Of a stretch of 12,978 bases of DNA, positions 12,777 to 12,978 are shown in pieces. Within the stretch, counting starts at the first letter, position 1; each line of letters opens with the position of its first letter. Source of the stretch: Candidatus Sigynarchaeota archaeon. GTDB taxonomy: Archaea; Asgardarchaeota; Jordarchaeia; Jordarchaeales; Jordarchaeaceae. Both the position numbers and the translations under genes were made by a program. The notes under the pieces are model-generated. The model did not search any database. It saw only the letters and a list, made by a program, of their open reading frames with translations, and was not told the origin of the DNA. Location of the stretch: NCBI GenBank assembly GCA_030587505.1, contig JAUQYY010000403.1:1-12978 (forward strand), given 5' to 3'.

Positions 12777-12978
12777 CGAAGGGCGCCTCGAGTAGCTTAT
12801 GCTAGTAAAGTTCCCGTAGGTTAATCAGATATCAAACCTGTCACTTATATCTAGTTTATTTCTATTTGCCTCTATCGGAGTGGAAGTATGTTTTTATTCT
12901 GGAGTATTAATAATCACGTATATATATTTTATGGTCTCTTTCAAAAATATCCTTTTAAAAGTACAACGAACACTAAAG
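12777..12978. promoter_or_regulatory. Promoter region upstream of the winged-helix run, AT-rich
   Basis: No gene is visible. On the minus strand, GATATAAG at 12844-12851 resembles an archaeal TATA box about 70 bases before the start of array member 6, giving a leader of roughly 45 bases. On the plus strand a strong A/T run at 12918-12932 (TATATATATTTTATG) resembles a TATA box facing out of the window and may serve a gene beyond the right edge. Two divergent promoters within 80 bases would place any self-binding operator of the regulators here. Confidence 0.4.

Noticed and set aside
1..12978. CRISPR arrays, tRNA or rRNA genes, insertion sequences
   Set aside because: No regularly spaced repeats, no tRNA-like arms with a GGTTCGA-type T loop outside coding sequence, no transposase-like protein and no terminal inverted repeats were seen.

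Overview
The window reads as archaeal, most probably Thermoproteota or a related TACK lineage and probably a thermophile. The reasons are a two-domain trehalose-6-phosphate synthase/phosphatase followed one base later by a TreT-type glycosyltransferase (the gene order known from Thermoproteus tenax), a GH57-type glycosidase, a eukaryote-like Arf/Ras small GTPase, many small winged-helix regulators, heavy AGA/AGG arginine use, and GTG/TTG starts behind strong GGAGGTGA-type ribosome binding sites. The exact lineage cannot be fixed from the sequence alone.

Layout: (1) 2-361 (+) is the C-terminal end of a fumarylacetoacetate hydrolase family enzyme. (2) 362-807 has no convincing gene. (3) 808-1999 (-) is an M24 metallopeptidase (Xaa-Pro dipeptidase type) that still has every metal ligand but is broken by one frameshift and two in-frame stops. 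(4) 2104-5506 (-) is a two-gene trehalose operon, otsAB fusion then treT. (5) 5628-6227 (-) is a small molybdopterin oxidoreductase of the sulfite-oxidase fold. Upstream of it, at 6298-6484, lies a previously uncalled small reading frame that looks coding but lacks an in-frame start. (6) 6630-8777 (-) is a GH57-like glycosidase. (7) 8923-9420 (+) is the small GTPase, transcribed divergently from the glycosidase. (8) 9651-10760 (+) is a Gfo/Idh/MocA oxidoreductase. (9) 10843-12776 (-) is a run of six consecutive small winged-helix proteins of 92-108 residues, all built on one plan and tightly packed or overlapping. (10) 12777-12978 is an AT-rich promoter region.

How they may work together: the central genes serve carbohydrate and compatible-solute metabolism (trehalose synthesis by two chemistries, an alpha-glucan/mannoside-type hydrolase, a sugar-type dehydrogenase). 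The most unusual element is the six-member winged-helix array. All members share an N-terminal amphipathic helix, a winged helix, a wing ending in Y-x-x-N, and a C-terminal hydrophobic/charged helix that could drive dimerisation. Co-translated diverged paralogues of this kind suggest a hetero-oligomeric DNA-binding complex or a combinatorial regulator set. That function is inference; the array and its internal homology are visible directly.
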